A DNA stretch of 10,125 bases from Flavobacteriales bacterium (GCA_002685115.1 NYWQ01000073.1:3124-13248), one strand, 5' to 3'. Shown: positions 1-8,311, counted from the stretch's first letter. Numbers and translations: made by a program. Notes: generated by a model not told the origin, from the sequence alone.

Positions 1-1430
1 TGTTGAAGCTCTAATTTTTTATTTAAATCGTCAACATAAGTTCTAAACTGTTTGTCTGTATCTACAAGATTATTAACGGTTTTGCAGGCATGTAAAACGG
101 TTGCATGATCTTTTCCTCCACAATGTGCTCCAATACTAGCTAATGAAGACTTCGTTAGTTTTTTAGAGAAGAACATGGCTAGTTGTCTGGCCTGAACAAT
201 TTTTCTCTTTCTGGTTTTTGAATTGAGAACCTCCAGGCTTAACTCGAAGTAATCACACACAACTTTTTGAATGTAATCGATAGAGACTTCACGAGTTGTG
301 TTTTTAACAAATCGATCAATCATTTCTTTTGCTAAACTTAAGTTTATTTCTCTTTTGTTTAACGACGATTGCGCAAGAAGTGAGATCAGTGCCCCTTCTA
401 ATTCTCTTACATTAGAGGTGATGCTATAGGCAAGATATTCTATTACTTCTTCAGGCATTTCGATGCCGTCGGAATATAATTTTTTCTTTAGTATAGAAAT
501 TCTCGTTTGTAAATTAGGTGTTTGTAAATCTGCAGATAAGCCCCATTTGAAACGAGATAAAACTCTTTGTTCCATTCCCTGAAGGTCTACAGGTGCTCTG
601 TCTGATGTAAGAATTAATTGTTTTCCTTGTTGATGAAGGTGGTTGAAAATGTGAAAGAAAACATCTTGAGTTTTCTCTTTACCTGCAAAGAATTGAATGT
701 CATCAATTATCAACACATCGATCATTTGATAGAAATGCACAAAGTCGTTTCTAGAATTTTTACGAATAGAGTCTATAAATTGTTGTGTAAACTTTTCTGC
801 CGATACATAAAGAACTGTTTTTTCTGGGTAACGGTCTTTAATCTCAATTCCTATAGAGTGGGCTAGGTGTGTTTTTCCTAGTCCAACTCCTCCATAAAGA
901 AGCAATGGATTGAATGAGGTGCCTCCAGGGTTTTTTCCAACTGCAAATCCAGCAGATCTAGCGAGTCGATTACAGTCTCCTTCTATAAAATTCTCAAAGG
1001 TATAATTTGGATTTAATTGAGATTCTACATTTACTTTTTTAAGTCCTGGTATTACAAAAGGATTTCTAACTCCCGAAGCTACTATTTCAACAGGAACAGA
1101 AACTCTAGGGTTATTTAAAGGAGGTCTGTTGTTGCTTGGGATTTTTACAGTGTATGGGTTTGAATTGCCGTAAGTATTTTCCATTACTATAGAATATACC
1201 AATTTAGCATCTTCGCCTAGTTCTCTGCCAATAGCTGTTTTTAATAACTTAATGTAATGTTCTTCAATCCATTCGTAAAAGAATTTACTGGGAACTTGAA
1301 TGTGCATTATTTGTCCTTTTAATTTAATCGGACGTATAGGCAAAAACCAAGTTTTAAAACTTTGTTCAGAGATGTTATCTTTAATGAAGCTAAGGCAGTT
1401 GCTCCATATAATTTCGGGTGAATTCTTCAT
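1..1430 (-). CDS. dnaA: Chromosomal replication initiator DnaA (3' end cut by window edge)
   Basis: DnaA is the cytoplasmic AAA+ ATPase that binds DnaA boxes at oriC, melts the origin and helps load the replicative helicase. Translation from ATG at 1430 gives 476 whole residues with no stop before the left edge. Bacteroidota DnaA is about 475 residues, so only a few C-terminal residues are missing. Visible parts: an N-terminal domain I (starts MKNSPEIIWSNCLSFIKD); a Walker A motif GGVGLGKTH at residues 180-188 (Lys186); Walker B LIIDDIQF with Asp243-Asp244; a sensor 1-like LILTSDRAP; sensor 2 NVRELEGAL with Arg342; and the C-terminal DNA-binding signature GGKDHATVLHA around Asp441-His442. All key residues are intact. 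The ATG was chosen because it gives the family N-terminus. No Shine-Dalgarno sequence precedes it, as usual in this phylum. The 5'-nucleotidase pair lies upstream on the same strand, 168 bases away, with no clear terminator between. Confidence 0.97.
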   Translation of the reverse strand, partial: MKNSPEIIWSNCLSFIKDNISEQSFKTWFLPIRPIKLKGQIMHIQVPSKFFYEWIEEHYIKLLKTAIGRELGEDAKLVYSIVMENTYGNSNPYTVKIPSNNRPPLNNPRVSVPVEIVASGVRNPFVIPGLKKVNVESQLNPNYTFENFIEGDCNRLARSAGFAVGKNPGGTSFNPLLLYGGVGLGKTHLAHSIGIEIKDRYPEKTVLYVSAEKFTQQFIDSIRKNSRNDFVHFYQMIDVLIIDDIQFFAGKEKTQDVFFHIFNHLHQQGKQLILTSDRAPVDLQGMEQRVLSRFKWGLSADLQTPNLQTRISILKKKLYSDGIEMPEEVIEYLAYSITSNVRELEGALISLLAQSSLNKREINLSLAKEMIDRFVKNTTREVSIDYIQKVVCDYFELSLEVLNSKTRKRKIVQARQLAMFFSKKLTKSSLASIGAHCGGKDHATVLHACKTVNNLVDTDKQFRTYVDDLNKKLELQ

Positions 1431-1598
1431 TAATTTTATTCTGGTAATAGGTTATGGTATTCGTTGTTTCTTGCGTTAAATCTTTGCCTGTTTATTTGAT
1501 ACAAATGTGTGAACAAAATAGTTAAGAAAAAAATCAAATTGCTATTGTATTCTAACTTTGTTTTACTTATATAGAGAAGGGCTAACTAAGCTAGTTTT
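1431..1598. other. Intergenic region upstream of dnaA
   Basis: These 168 AT-rich bases separate the stop codon of the metallophosphoesterase gene from the dnaA start, both on the minus strand. I see no small gene, no cluster of DnaA boxes and no exact TAnnTTTG promoter box. One 2-mismatch DnaA-box-like site (1508-1516) is not enough to call an origin. dnaA may have a weak promoter here or may be read from upstream; the sequence does not decide. Confidence 0.5.
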
Positions 1599-2507
1599 TT
1601 ATATATCTTGAATTTCAGTTTTAATCAAGGGTTTGTTTGTTACAGAATTTAAGTAAACATCGATCCTCCCTAGCTTTATACCTGCCCATCCGACCTGTGA
1701 TATATAAGTATTTTGACCGTTTTTAGATTCTATTTCAATTGGACTTTCGATAAAGTCATGCGTATGACCGCCAAGTATAATATCTATTTCAGAACAGTGC
1801 TCTGCAAGAACCATATCTGATACTTGATTTGTTTCGTATTTTAAGCCTAAATGAGAAAGACATATTATAAGATTGCACTCTTTTTCATGGCGTAAATAAT
1901 TGCTTACTTTTTTAGCTGTTTTAACAGCAGGTTCGTACGCAGTATTTCCATACATTTTTGGATCTACCAAACCTTTAAGTTCTACACCCAATCCAAACAC
2001 TCCAACCGTAAATTTTCCTTTTGTAAAAATATGGTAGGGTTGGGTTAAGCCTTTCATAGGTGTATGCTCAAAATTGTAATTCGCAGACAGGAGTTTAAAT
2101 TCAGCATTTTTTGCTTGTCGCGCTAATCCATCCACTCCATTATCGAAATCATGATTTCCTATGGTTGCTGCATCATACTTCATAGCATTCATTAATTTGA
2201 ATTCTATTTCTCCACCAAAGTAGTTAAAGTAAGGGGTTCCTTGAAACATGTCTCCAGCATCGAGTAAGAGTGTTTGCGATACTTCTGTTCGGATTTTATT
2301 GATCAGTTTTGCCCTTTTTGCAACGCCTCCCATACCCGGGTATCGCTTGTGGTTGTTTGGGAATGGTTCGATATGACTGTGCACATCGTTGGTGTGCATT
2401 ATACATAAATGTTCCGTGTCGTTTGAGGCTAAAAGTTCTACAGGGTTTATAAGGCTTGCAGCGCTTATTCCTGCTATTTTTTTTATAAAACTTCGTCTAT
2501 TAGTCAT
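1599..2507 (-). CDS. Tat-exported metallophosphoesterase, catalytic half of a split 5'-nucleotidase
   Basis: This protein is the N-terminal catalytic domain of the UshA/CpdB-type 5'-nucleotidase family on its own (302 residues; single-chain relatives are about 500-600). It should hydrolyse phosphate from nucleotides or related esters using two metal ions. The metal and catalytic motifs are complete: NDVHSH (Asp41, His43), LLDAGD (Asp86), GNHD (Asn118, His119), SHLG (His219) and GGHTHD (His248, His250). The N-terminus NRRSFIKK followed by a short hydrophobic stretch to about residue 28 is a good twin-arginine signal, implying folding and metal loading in the cytoplasm before export to the periplasm. 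The ATG overlaps the last 8 bases of the upstream gene, which encodes the missing C-terminal substrate-binding domain, so translation is probably coupled. The true substrate (5'-nucleotides, cyclic nucleotides or UDP-sugars) cannot be read from sequence. Annotators often call this a bifunctional metallophosphatase/5'-nucleotidase. Confidence 0.92.
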   Translation of the reverse strand: MTNRRSFIKKIAGISAASLINPVELLASNDTEHLCIMHTNDVHSHIEPFPNNHKRYPGMGGVAKRAKLINKIRTEVSQTLLLDAGDMFQGTPYFNYFGGEIEFKLMNAMKYDAATIGNHDFDNGVDGLARQAKNAEFKLLSANYNFEHTPMKGLTQPYHIFTKGKFTVGVFGLGVELKGLVDPKMYGNTAYEPAVKTAKKVSNYLRHEKECNLIICLSHLGLKYETNQVSDMVLAEHCSEIDIILGGHTHDFIESPIEIESKNGQNTYISQVGWAGIKLGRIDVYLNSVTNKPLIKTEIQDI

Positions 2508-3219
2508 AGGTAAAACGATTGTCTATGGTTGTTTGTATAGTGTCTATTTTTTCACATTCAAGTAAAAGGATGTCTCTTATTTTTAAGCCTGTTTTAGTGT
2601 GTGAAACGGAGTCTTTAAAAAACGACATTTTATCTCCACCATTTGCTAAATAATCGGATGTTAGAATACGAACTGTTTTGTTTAGGTCTAAGTTGTGAGT
2701 TATACGGTCTTTATTTACAGCTAACTTAATGTTGCTTATTGGGTGTCCACCGCTTATTTTTAAATAATCAAGTACCCTGTAAAAGTTTGTATCGGCAAGT
2801 TCTACGATAACCAATTCATTTTCAAAGGGCATTAATTGGTAAATATCTTTTCGTTTTATCGCTCCTTTTGGAAGTGATGCTCTAATTCCTCCATAGTTTA
2901 AAAGACAAAAATCAGCTTTATGAGTTTCGGTTACTTTTTGGTAGCAAACATCAGCCATCCAATTACTCAATTCAGATTCGGGTCTGCCTTTTTCAAGGAA
3001 AAACGGGGAATAACATAAAATTTCTTCCATAATACTATCCAAGCCAATCTTATAAGGTGTGTACATGTTTACTAATACTGAATCTGTTGCTAGATCTTTA
3101 GCAATTGGAATACTCCCTCCTTTAACTGATAGTTGAGCTTTAGGCGTATTAGTACAGCTTATAAAAACACAAAGGTTTAAGGCGGTTACTAAAAGTCTGT
3201 TTAAGTTTATACGTAACAT
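2500..3219 (-). CDS. 5'-nucleotidase C-terminal domain lipoprotein, substrate-binding half of a split enzyme
   Basis: This 239-residue protein carries only the C-terminal (substrate-binding) domain of the 5'-nucleotidase family. Seen in the sequence: NYGGIR at 108-113, matching the NGGGIR substrate-phosphate and nucleoside-binding segment of single-chain enzymes; MPFENELV at 130-137; and TSDYLANGGDKM at 187-198, all family hallmarks. The N-terminus has positive charges, a hydrophobic core and FISC with Cys22 as the likely lipidation site, so it is a predicted lipoprotein. The residues after the Cys (TNTPK) lack the acidic surface-export signal described in some Bacteroidota, so a periplasm-facing anchor is the better guess. 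It has no metal-binding motifs and should be inactive alone; its partner is the overlapping downstream gene. The order is the reverse of that in the fused protein. The ATG at 3219 gives the signal peptide and lies 71 bases from the divergent thioesterase gene. Confidence 0.9.
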   Translation of the reverse strand: MLRINLNRLLVTALNLCVFISCTNTPKAQLSVKGGSIPIAKDLATDSVLVNMYTPYKIGLDSIMEEILCYSPFFLEKGRPESELSNWMADVCYQKVTETHKADFCLLNYGGIRASLPKGAIKRKDIYQLMPFENELVIVELADTNFYRVLDYLKISGGHPISNIKLAVNKDRITHNLDLNKTVRILTSDYLANGGDKMSFFKDSVSHTKTGLKIRDILLLECEKIDTIQTTIDNRFTYD

Positions 3220-3290
3220 TTGGAATATTAGTTGGGAAAGATGCAGGTCTTTTGATTAGATTAAATAAATTCGCGTAACAATTTACAAAT
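3220..3290. promoter_or_regulatory. Divergent intergenic region holding two promoters (boxes not resolved)
   Basis: Genes start outward from both ends of this 71-base AT-rich gap, so it must hold or overlap promoters for the 5'-nucleotidase pair and for the thioesterase-peptidase pair. I find no exact TAnnTTTG box on either strand. Candidates need two mismatches, so no positions are given. The promoters may extend into the flanking coding starts. Confidence 0.45.
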
Positions 3291-3698
3291 ATGTTTACAC
3301 ATCAAATAAAATTTAGAGTATTATATTCCGATACTGATAAAATGGGATACATGTACTATGGACAATATGCAAAATACCTAGAAATGGGCAGGGTAGAAGC
3401 AATGCGAAGTTTAAATTTATCCTATAAATCAATGGAAGAGTCAGGAGTGATGATGCCAGTATTGAATTTAAATGTTAAGTACATAAAACCCTTGTTTTAT
3501 GACGACGAAGTTACCTTAGTAACAAAAGTTTTTAAAATGCCCGATACGCGCATACATTTTCAATACGACTTACTTAATCCAAGGGGAGAGCTCTCTACAA
3601 TAGCAGAAACAACATTGGTTTTTGTAGATTGTGAGTCTGGAAAACCTTGTCTCATTCCATCAAATTTTAAAACTAAAATTGAACCTTATTTCTCTTAA
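3291..3698 (+). CDS. Acyl-CoA thioesterase, YbgC/4-hydroxybenzoyl-CoA thioesterase family (hotdog fold)
   Basis: This 135-residue protein is a single hotdog-fold domain, the usual length for the YbgC/FadM branch. Near its N-terminus it has the active-site signature VLYSDTDKMGYMYYGQY (residues 10-26), in which Asp16 aligns with the catalytic Asp17 of Pseudomonas 4-hydroxybenzoyl-CoA thioesterase. The segment YLEMGRVEAM follows, as in relatives. Such enzymes hydrolyse acyl-CoA thioesters to free acid and CoA in the cytoplasm, usually as tetramers; chain-length preference cannot be told from sequence. There is no signal peptide. The stop codon is followed by one base and then the ATG of the peptidase gene, so the two form one transcription unit with likely translational coupling. 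No biochemical link between a cytoplasmic thioesterase and a periplasmic peptidase is obvious. The gene is divergent from the 5'-nucleotidase pair. Confidence 0.9.
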   Translation: MFTHQIKFRVLYSDTDKMGYMYYGQYAKYLEMGRVEAMRSLNLSYKSMEESGVMMPVLNLNVKYIKPLFYDDEVTLVTKVFKMPDTRIHFQYDLLNPRGELSTIAETTLVFVDCESGKPCLIPSNFKTKIEPYFS

Positions 3699-3699
3699 T

Positions 3700-5817
3700 A
3701 TGAAAATTACATACAAAGTATTATTGAGCGTTTTTATGCTCTTATCTATAGCTACAGAAGCTAAAGAAGGTATGTGGCTCCCGATGTTTTTACAACAACT
3801 AAACGAGTCCGAGATGCAAGCTATGGGCTTAGAGCTTACCGCAGAGGATATTTATTCTATAAACAATGGAAGTCTAAAAGATGCTATTGTTCATTTTGGT
3901 GGTGGGTGTACTGCTGAGATTATTTCTGGCGAGGGTTTGTTATTAACAAATCATCATTGTGGTTATGGTCAAATTCAATCTCATTCAACTGTAGAAAACG
4001 ATTATTTAACCAATGGTTTTTGGGCAAAAGATAGTTCTGAGGAGCTCTCTAATAAAGGTTTAACAGCTACTTTTATTAAGTATATGAAAGAAGTTACTCA
4101 GGATGTTTTGAAAAATCAGTCAGCACAAATGTCTGAGTCAGCACGTAAAAAAATGATTGCTTCAATAGGAGATTCTCTAATTGCATTGGAAACAGAAGGT
4201 ACTCATTTTGAGGCTCTTATCAAGCCCTTTTTTAAAGGAAATAGATATTTCATGTTTGTAACAGAAACCTTTACTGATGTCCGATTGGTAGGCGCGCCTC
4301 CCTCTTCAATCGGGAAGTTTGGCTCAGATACAGATAACTGGATGTGGCCTCGCCATACGGGCGACTTTTCATTATTTAGAATTTATGCAGGTAAGGATAA
4401 CAAGCCAGCAGACTATTCACAAGAGAATGTACCGTACATTCCAAATCGTCATTTAACCCTATCTACTCAGGGTGTTAAACCAGGAGATTTTACCATGGTT
4501 TATGGTTTTCCTGGAAGAACCGATGAGTATTTGCCCGCTGTAGCTGTCAAGCAAATTACGCAAGTATTCAATCCGGCTAAGATTTCCATTCGTAAAGTTG
4601 CCCTAGACATAATGGATAAGCAAATGCGAAATTCGGATGAAGTTCGTATCAAATATGCATCAAAATACGCACGTGTGGCTAATTATTATAAAAAGTGGAT
4701 TGGTGAGAATACCGGGATTCAAAAAACACGAGGTATAAAACGAAAAGAAGAATTTGAGAAGGCTTTTAAAGATGCTGTAGCTTCAGATTCTAAATTTGCC
4801 CATTATACTTCTCTGTTGGCTGAGTACGACTCTCTTTACAGTGAATTTGAAGATGTAGCTCTGGCAAGAGACTATTTTGTAGAAATTGCCTACAGAGGTG
4901 TAGAGATTGTCAAGTTTTCAAGCAAAGTGTCAAAGTTTGTTAAAACAGGAGATGTTAAAGATTTAGAGCAATTTAAAAGGAGTATTGATGGGCATTTCAA
5001 GAATTATGACATGACTACTGATCAAATGCTTTACGAGGCTTTGTTTGCTAAATATGCTACTGATCAAGGAACATCTAATTACTTGCCCGATTATTTTAAA
5101 GGCGAAACCTATACTGCTCAGGAAGTATTTTCAAGGACTTATTTTTCAAGTCAAGAAAAATTAGAGACTTTGTTAGGTTTAACAACTAGAAAAATTCAAA
5201 AGAAGTTAGCTAAAGATCCTGCATTTAAAGTATCATTGGCAATGTACGGTAATTATAGAGAAAATATATACGAGAAGTATAGTACGCTGGAAGATGAGCT
5301 TGATGTTATTGACAGACAGTATATAAAGGCAATAATGGAAGTTCTTCCTGATTACAGAAGTTATTATCCCGATGCAAACAGTACTTTACGTCTTACTTAC
5401 GGACAAGTTCAAGGAGTTTCTCCTTTAGATGCTGTATCCTACGACCACGTTACTTATGCTGAAGGTATGTTAGAGAAATACATTCCGGGAGATTATGAGT
5501 TTGATTTGCCTGAAAAATTAATTAAATTGTATGAAAAAAATGATTTTGGCCCTTATGCTGATTCAAACGGGAAACTACCTGTTTGCTTTATTGCAACAAA
5601 TCACACTACAGGAGGTAATTCTGGCAGTCCTGCATTAAATGCAAAGGGAGAGCTAGTTGGTTTAAATTTTGACAGAGCTTGGGAAGGTACTATGAGTGAT
5701 ATTAATTACGATGCCTCCCGTTGTAGAAATATTATGGTTGATGCTCGGTATATTTTGTTTGTGATTGATAAGTTTGCCGGAGCAAACTATTTACTTAATG
5801 AAATGACGATAAACTAA
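3700..5817 (+). CDS. dpp11: Secreted S46 dipeptidyl-peptidase, DPP11-like (Asp/Glu-preferring)
   Basis: Family S46 enzymes are periplasmic serine exopeptidases that release dipeptides from peptide N-termini. From ATG 3700 the protein has 705 residues, close to the roughly 720 of Porphyromonas DPP11. A Sec signal peptide (about 1-21, cleavage likely at TEA|KEG) leads into KEGMWLP, typical of a mature S46 start. Catalytic residues: His86 in TNHHCGY, probably Asp222 in RHTGDF, and Ser641 in GGNSGSP. Asn213-Trp214, Asn328 and Asp658 fit the positions that bind the substrate amino group in characterised DPP7-type enzymes. Arg659, 18 residues after the catalytic Ser, matches Arg673 of DPP11, which selects Asp/Glu at P1; DPP7 has Gly there. 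The frame is open back to an ATG at 3631, but that start would overlap the thioesterase gene and bury the signal peptide, so 3700 is preferred. Transcription should stop at the hairpin at 5864-5895. Confidence 0.93.
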   Translation: MKITYKVLLSVFMLLSIATEAKEGMWLPMFLQQLNESEMQAMGLELTAEDIYSINNGSLKDAIVHFGGGCTAEIISGEGLLLTNHHCGYGQIQSHSTVENDYLTNGFWAKDSSEELSNKGLTATFIKYMKEVTQDVLKNQSAQMSESARKKMIASIGDSLIALETEGTHFEALIKPFFKGNRYFMFVTETFTDVRLVGAPPSSIGKFGSDTDNWMWPRHTGDFSLFRIYAGKDNKPADYSQENVPYIPNRHLTLSTQGVKPGDFTMVYGFPGRTDEYLPAVAVKQITQVFNPAKISIRKVALDIMDKQMRNSDEVRIKYASKYARVANYYKKWIGENTGIQKTRGIKRKEEFEKAFKDAVASDSKFAHYTSLLAEYDSLYSEFEDVALARDYFVEIAYRGVEIVKFSSKVSKFVKTGDVKDLEQFKRSIDGHFKNYDMTTDQMLYEALFAKYATDQGTSNYLPDYFKGETYTAQEVFSRTYFSSQEKLETLLGLTTRKIQKKLAKDPAFKVSLAMYGNYRENIYEKYSTLEDELDVIDRQYIKAIMEVLPDYRSYYPDANSTLRLTYGQVQGVSPLDAVSYDHVTYAEGMLEKYIPGDYEFDLPEKLIKLYEKNDFGPYADSNGKLPVCFIATNHTTGGNSGSPALNAKGELVGLNFDRAWEGTMSDINYDASRCRNIMVDARYILFVIDKFAGANYLLNEMTIN

Positions 5818-5863
5818 GACCAGTAAATTTACTAGAATCATCTGGGCTTAAAATTTTAGGTAT

Positions 5864-5895
5864 AAAAAAACCTCTCCATTTGGAGAGGTTTTTTT
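5864..5895. terminator. Bidirectional intrinsic terminator
   Basis: CCTCTCC (5871-5877) and GGAGAGG (5882-5888) form a perfect 7-bp GC-rich stem with loop ATTT. Seven A's lie on the left and seven T's on the right, extending the pairing to 14 bp. It therefore gives a hairpin plus U-run on both strands. It sits between convergent genes, 46 bases after the peptidase stop and 21 bases after the isocitrate dehydrogenase stop, and should terminate both. Confidence 0.95.
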
Positions 5896-5916
5896 AGTTG
5901 CAGTTGTATTGCTTTT

Positions 5917-8133
5917 TTAAATTGCATCAACGATCGCATTAAAAGTAGCGCTAGGTCTCATCGATTTTCTTGTTTTCGATGGGTTTGGTGCGTAATAACC
6001 CTCAATATTCATCGCAGTGCCTTGAGCTGAATTTAATTCATTAATGATTGCGGACTCTTTACTTGCCAAAGATTCTGCAATAGGAGTGAATTTTGCTTTT
6101 AAGTCTAGGTCTGCTGTTTGTTTTGCTAATTCTTGAGCCCAATATAAGGCAATAAAGAAATGGCTGCCTCTGTTGTCTAATTCTTTTACTTTTCTAGAAG
6201 GAGACTTGCCATTTTCAAGAAGTGAAACTGTAGCATTGTCTAATGTTTCGGCCAGTATTTTAGCCTTAGAATTGTTGTTCTTTTCCGCATCGAGCTCAAA
6301 AGAAACTGCTAGAGCTAAAAATTCGCCTAAAGAATCCCATCTTAAGTGGTTTTCTTTGTTAAACTGTTGTACGTGTTTTGGAGCAGATCCTCCTGCACCC
6401 GTTTCAAATAAGCCTCCTCCATTCATTAGCGGAACAATTGAAAGCATCTTTGCACTCGTTCCGAGTTCAAGTATAGGGAATAAGTCGGTGTTGTAATCTC
6501 TTAAAACATTACCTGTAACCGAAATTGTATCTTCTCCATTCTTCATTCGCTTTAGAGAGAGCTTGGTTGCTTCTATAGGCGATAGTATTCTTATGTCTAG
6601 CTTGTCTGTGTTATGGTTCAGTAGGTATTTTTTGACTTTTTGTATTAACTGAGCATCATGAGCTCTGTTTTCGTCTAACCAAAATAGCGTAGGGTTGTTT
6701 GTTGCACGAGCTCTTTTAACAGCTAATTTAACCCAGTCTTGAATAGGTAAGTCTTTAACCTGACACATTCTCCATACGTCACCTTCTTGAACATGGTGCT
6801 CAATAAGTATCGTTCCATTGTGGTCTATTATTTGAACTTTACCTGACGAAGGGATTTCAAACGTTTTGTCGTGTGAACCATATTCTTCAGCTTTCTGCGC
6901 CATCAAGCCAACATTTGGAACAGTACCCATAGTTTTAGGGTCGAAAGCTCCGTGTTCTTTACAGAATTCAATGGTAGCCTGGTAAATGCCTGCGTAAGAG
7001 CTGTCTGGGATAACTGCTTTGGTGTCTTGAGCCTTCCCCTCTTTATTCCACATTTGTCCTGAATTTCTAATCATTGCAGGCATTGAGGCATCGATGATTA
7101 CATCACTAGGTACATGCAGGTTTGTAATTCCGTTGTCAGAATCAACCATAGCAATATCTGGTCCATTTGCTAAGCATTTTTCAATTTCCGCTTCAACCGC
7201 TTTACTTGTGTTTTTATCAAGTTTTGAGAGGTTGCTTAGCAAGTTGCCAAGTCCATTGTTCACATTAACTCCAGCTTTCGCTAATTCTATTCCAAATTTT
7301 TCGAAAACAGATTTAAAAAATACTCTAACACCATGGCCAAATATAATGGGGTCAGAAACCTTCATCATAGTTGCTTTTAGGTGAAGTGAAAACAATATGT
7401 TTTTAGCTTTAGCATCTGCTATTTGCTCTTCTAAAAAGCTGAGTAAAGAATTTTTACTCATCAGTGTTCCATCAATAATTTCTCCTTCAAGAACCCCAAT
7501 TCCTTCTTTAAGTGTGATGGTGTTGGTATCATTTACCAATTGGATCTTTACAGTTCCAGTCTCGCTAATTGTTACCGATTTCTCATTAGAAGCAAAATCT
7601 CCAGTTTTCATGGTTGCAACATGAGAAGCTGATTCTGAAGACCATTTGCCCATAGAATGTGGGTTTTGCCTTGCGTATGCTTTTACCGGTTTTGGAGCTC
7701 TTCTGTCGGAATTTCCTTCTCTTAAAACTGGGTTTACAGCACTCCCTTTAATTTTGTCATAGGTGGTTTTAATGCTGTTTTCTTCATCGTTAGATGGTTT
7801 GTCTGGATAGTTTGGTATTGCATACCCTTTCGCCTGTAATTCTTCAATTGTAGCTTTTAGTTGCGGTATTGAGGCTGAAATGTTTGGTAGCTTAATTATG
7901 TTTGCTTCTGGTTTCTTTACCAAATCTCCCAATTCAGCTAATGTATTTTTAACTTGTTGGTTAGGCTTTAAGTATTTAGAAAAGTTTGCAAGGATTCTAT
8001 TGGCTAGAGAAATATCTATGGTGGCTATTTCAATTCCACATTGTTTGGCAAATGCCTGAACAATTGGAAGAAGTGATTGCGTTGCTAGTGCAGGGGCTTC
8101 ATCTGTGTGCGTATAAAAAATCTTAGACGACAT
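5917..8133 (-). CDS. icd: Isocitrate dehydrogenase, NADP-dependent, monomeric type
   Basis: This enzyme oxidatively decarboxylates isocitrate to 2-oxoglutarate with NADP+ in the TCA cycle (EC 1.1.1.42). The 738-residue length and sequence are those of the monomeric class (Azotobacter vinelandii, Corynebacterium), not the 400-450-residue dimeric class. Visible substrate and metal residues, numbered here against the A. vinelandii structure with a shift of one or two: Ser131 and Asn134 in SAVN, Arg138 in [10 protein letters not shown], Lys254 in LKATMM, Asp348 in IDASMPAM, Tyr418 in EEYGSHD, and Arg545, Asp546 and Asp550 in [25 protein letters not shown] (403-419) and [12 protein letters not shown] (445-456) are strongly conserved in the class. 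No signal peptide; cytoplasmic. It is a single-gene unit with its own promoter candidate (8195-8202) and a strong terminator. Open frames on the opposite strand inside it are shadows. Confidence 0.97.
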   Translation of the reverse strand: MSSKIFYTHTDEAPALATQSLLPIVQAFAKQCGIEIATIDISLANRILANFSKYLKPNQQVKNTLAELGDLVKKPEANIIKLPNISASIPQLKATIEELQAKGYAIPNYPDKPSNDEENSIKTTYDKIKGSAVNPVLREGNSDRRAPKPVKAYARQNPHSMGKWSSESASHVATMKTGDFASNEKSVTISETGTVKIQLVNDTNTITLKEGIGVLEGEIIDGTLMSKNSLLSFLEEQIADAKAKNILFSLHLKATMMKVSDPIIFGHGVRVFFKSVFEKFGIELAKAGVNVNNGLGNLLSNLSKLDKNTSKAVEAEIEKCLANGPDIAMVDSDNGITNLHVPSDVIIDASMPAMIRNSGQMWNKEGKAQDTKAVIPDSSYAGIYQATIEFCKEHGAFDPKTMGTVPNVGLMAQKAEEYGSHDKTFEIPSSGKVQIIDHNGTILIEHHVQEGDVWRMCQVKDLPIQDWVKLAVKRARATNNPTLFWLDENRAHDAQLIQKVKKYLLNHNTDKLDIRILSPIEATKLSLKRMKNGEDTISVTGNVLRDYNTDLFPILELGTSAKMLSIVPLMNGGGLFETGAGGSAPKHVQQFNKENHLRWDSLGEFLALAVSFELDAEKNNNSKAKILAETLDNATVSLLENGKSPSRKVKELDNRGSHFFIALYWAQELAKQTADLDLKAKFTPIAESLASKESAIINELNSAQGTAMNIEGYYAPNPSKTRKSMRPSATFNAIVDAI

Positions 8134-8150
8134 GTTGTTTGTATTTAAAA

Positions 8151-8164
8151 AACCGAGTACGGTT
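8151..8164 (-). promoter_or_regulatory. Small hairpin with U-run in the icd leader
   Basis: On the minus strand AACCG (8164-8160), loop TACT and CGGTT (8155-8151) form a 5-bp stem followed directly by four more T's, ending 13 bases before the icd start codon. If transcription begins near the promoter box at 8195-8202, this lies in the 5' untranslated leader. It resembles a very short terminator or a translation-modulating hairpin. The stem is weak and may be chance. Confidence 0.3.
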
Positions 8165-8194
8165 GTAGTGATTTATATTGAATTTTTGTGTCGC

Positions 8195-8202
8195 CAAATA
8201 TA
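8195..8202 (-). promoter_or_regulatory. Candidate -7 promoter box for icd (TATATTTG)
   Basis: Read on the minus strand this is TATATTTG, an exact match to the Bacteroidota primary sigma factor -7 consensus TAnnTTTG. It is about 60 bases upstream of the icd start, a plausible leader length. No clear TTG -33 element is seen at the usual spacing, so the call rests on one box plus position. Confidence 0.55.
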
Positions 8203-8276
8203 CCATTTTGAATCAGTATTGACCCTAAATTTATTGGATATTCTGAGCCGAAATCACAAGATATAAGAATTCTTTT

Positions 8277-8290
8277 ACAGCTTAAGCTGT
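8277..8290. repeat. Perfect 14-bp palindrome ACAGCTTAAGCTGT
   Basis: The sequence equals its own reverse complement over 14 bases. A second palindrome, AAGAATTCTT (8265-8274), ends two bases before it. It lies about 75 bases upstream of the icd -7 box. A site for a dimeric regulator is possible but unproven. The core AGCTTAA recurs in the inverted repeat at 8312-8338. Confidence 0.6.
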
Positions 8291-8311
8291 TTGGTTTAGT
8301 AAGTCAGTTAT

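Noticed and set aside
1508..1516. TGTGAACAA, resembling a DnaA box (TGTGGATAA) upstream of dnaA
   Set aside because: It has two mismatches and stands alone; such matches are common by chance in AT-rich DNA, so it is not called as an origin or autoregulatory site.
1584..1596. AACTA-AGC-TAGTT hairpin next to a T-run, near the nucleotidase stop
   Set aside because: The stem is only 5 bp and AT-rich, and the T-run is on the plus-strand side, where no plus-strand gene ends. It would not terminate the minus-strand gene.
1599..3219. The two nucleotidase genes as one gene broken by a frameshift
   Set aside because: The domain order is reversed relative to the fused protein and each half has its own signal sequence, so this is a genuine two-gene arrangement.
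3631..3699. Upstream ATG (3631) extending the S46 peptidase by 23 residues
   Set aside because: It lies inside the thioesterase gene and would place the signal peptide about 23 residues into the chain; ATG 3700 gives a normal signal peptide and the usual length.
6173..7624. Plus-strand open frames inside icd (and similar ones inside dnaA, the acyltransferase and ispH)
   Set aside because: They are antisense to strongly conserved enzymes, show no recognisable domains and look like low-complexity shadows of the real frames.
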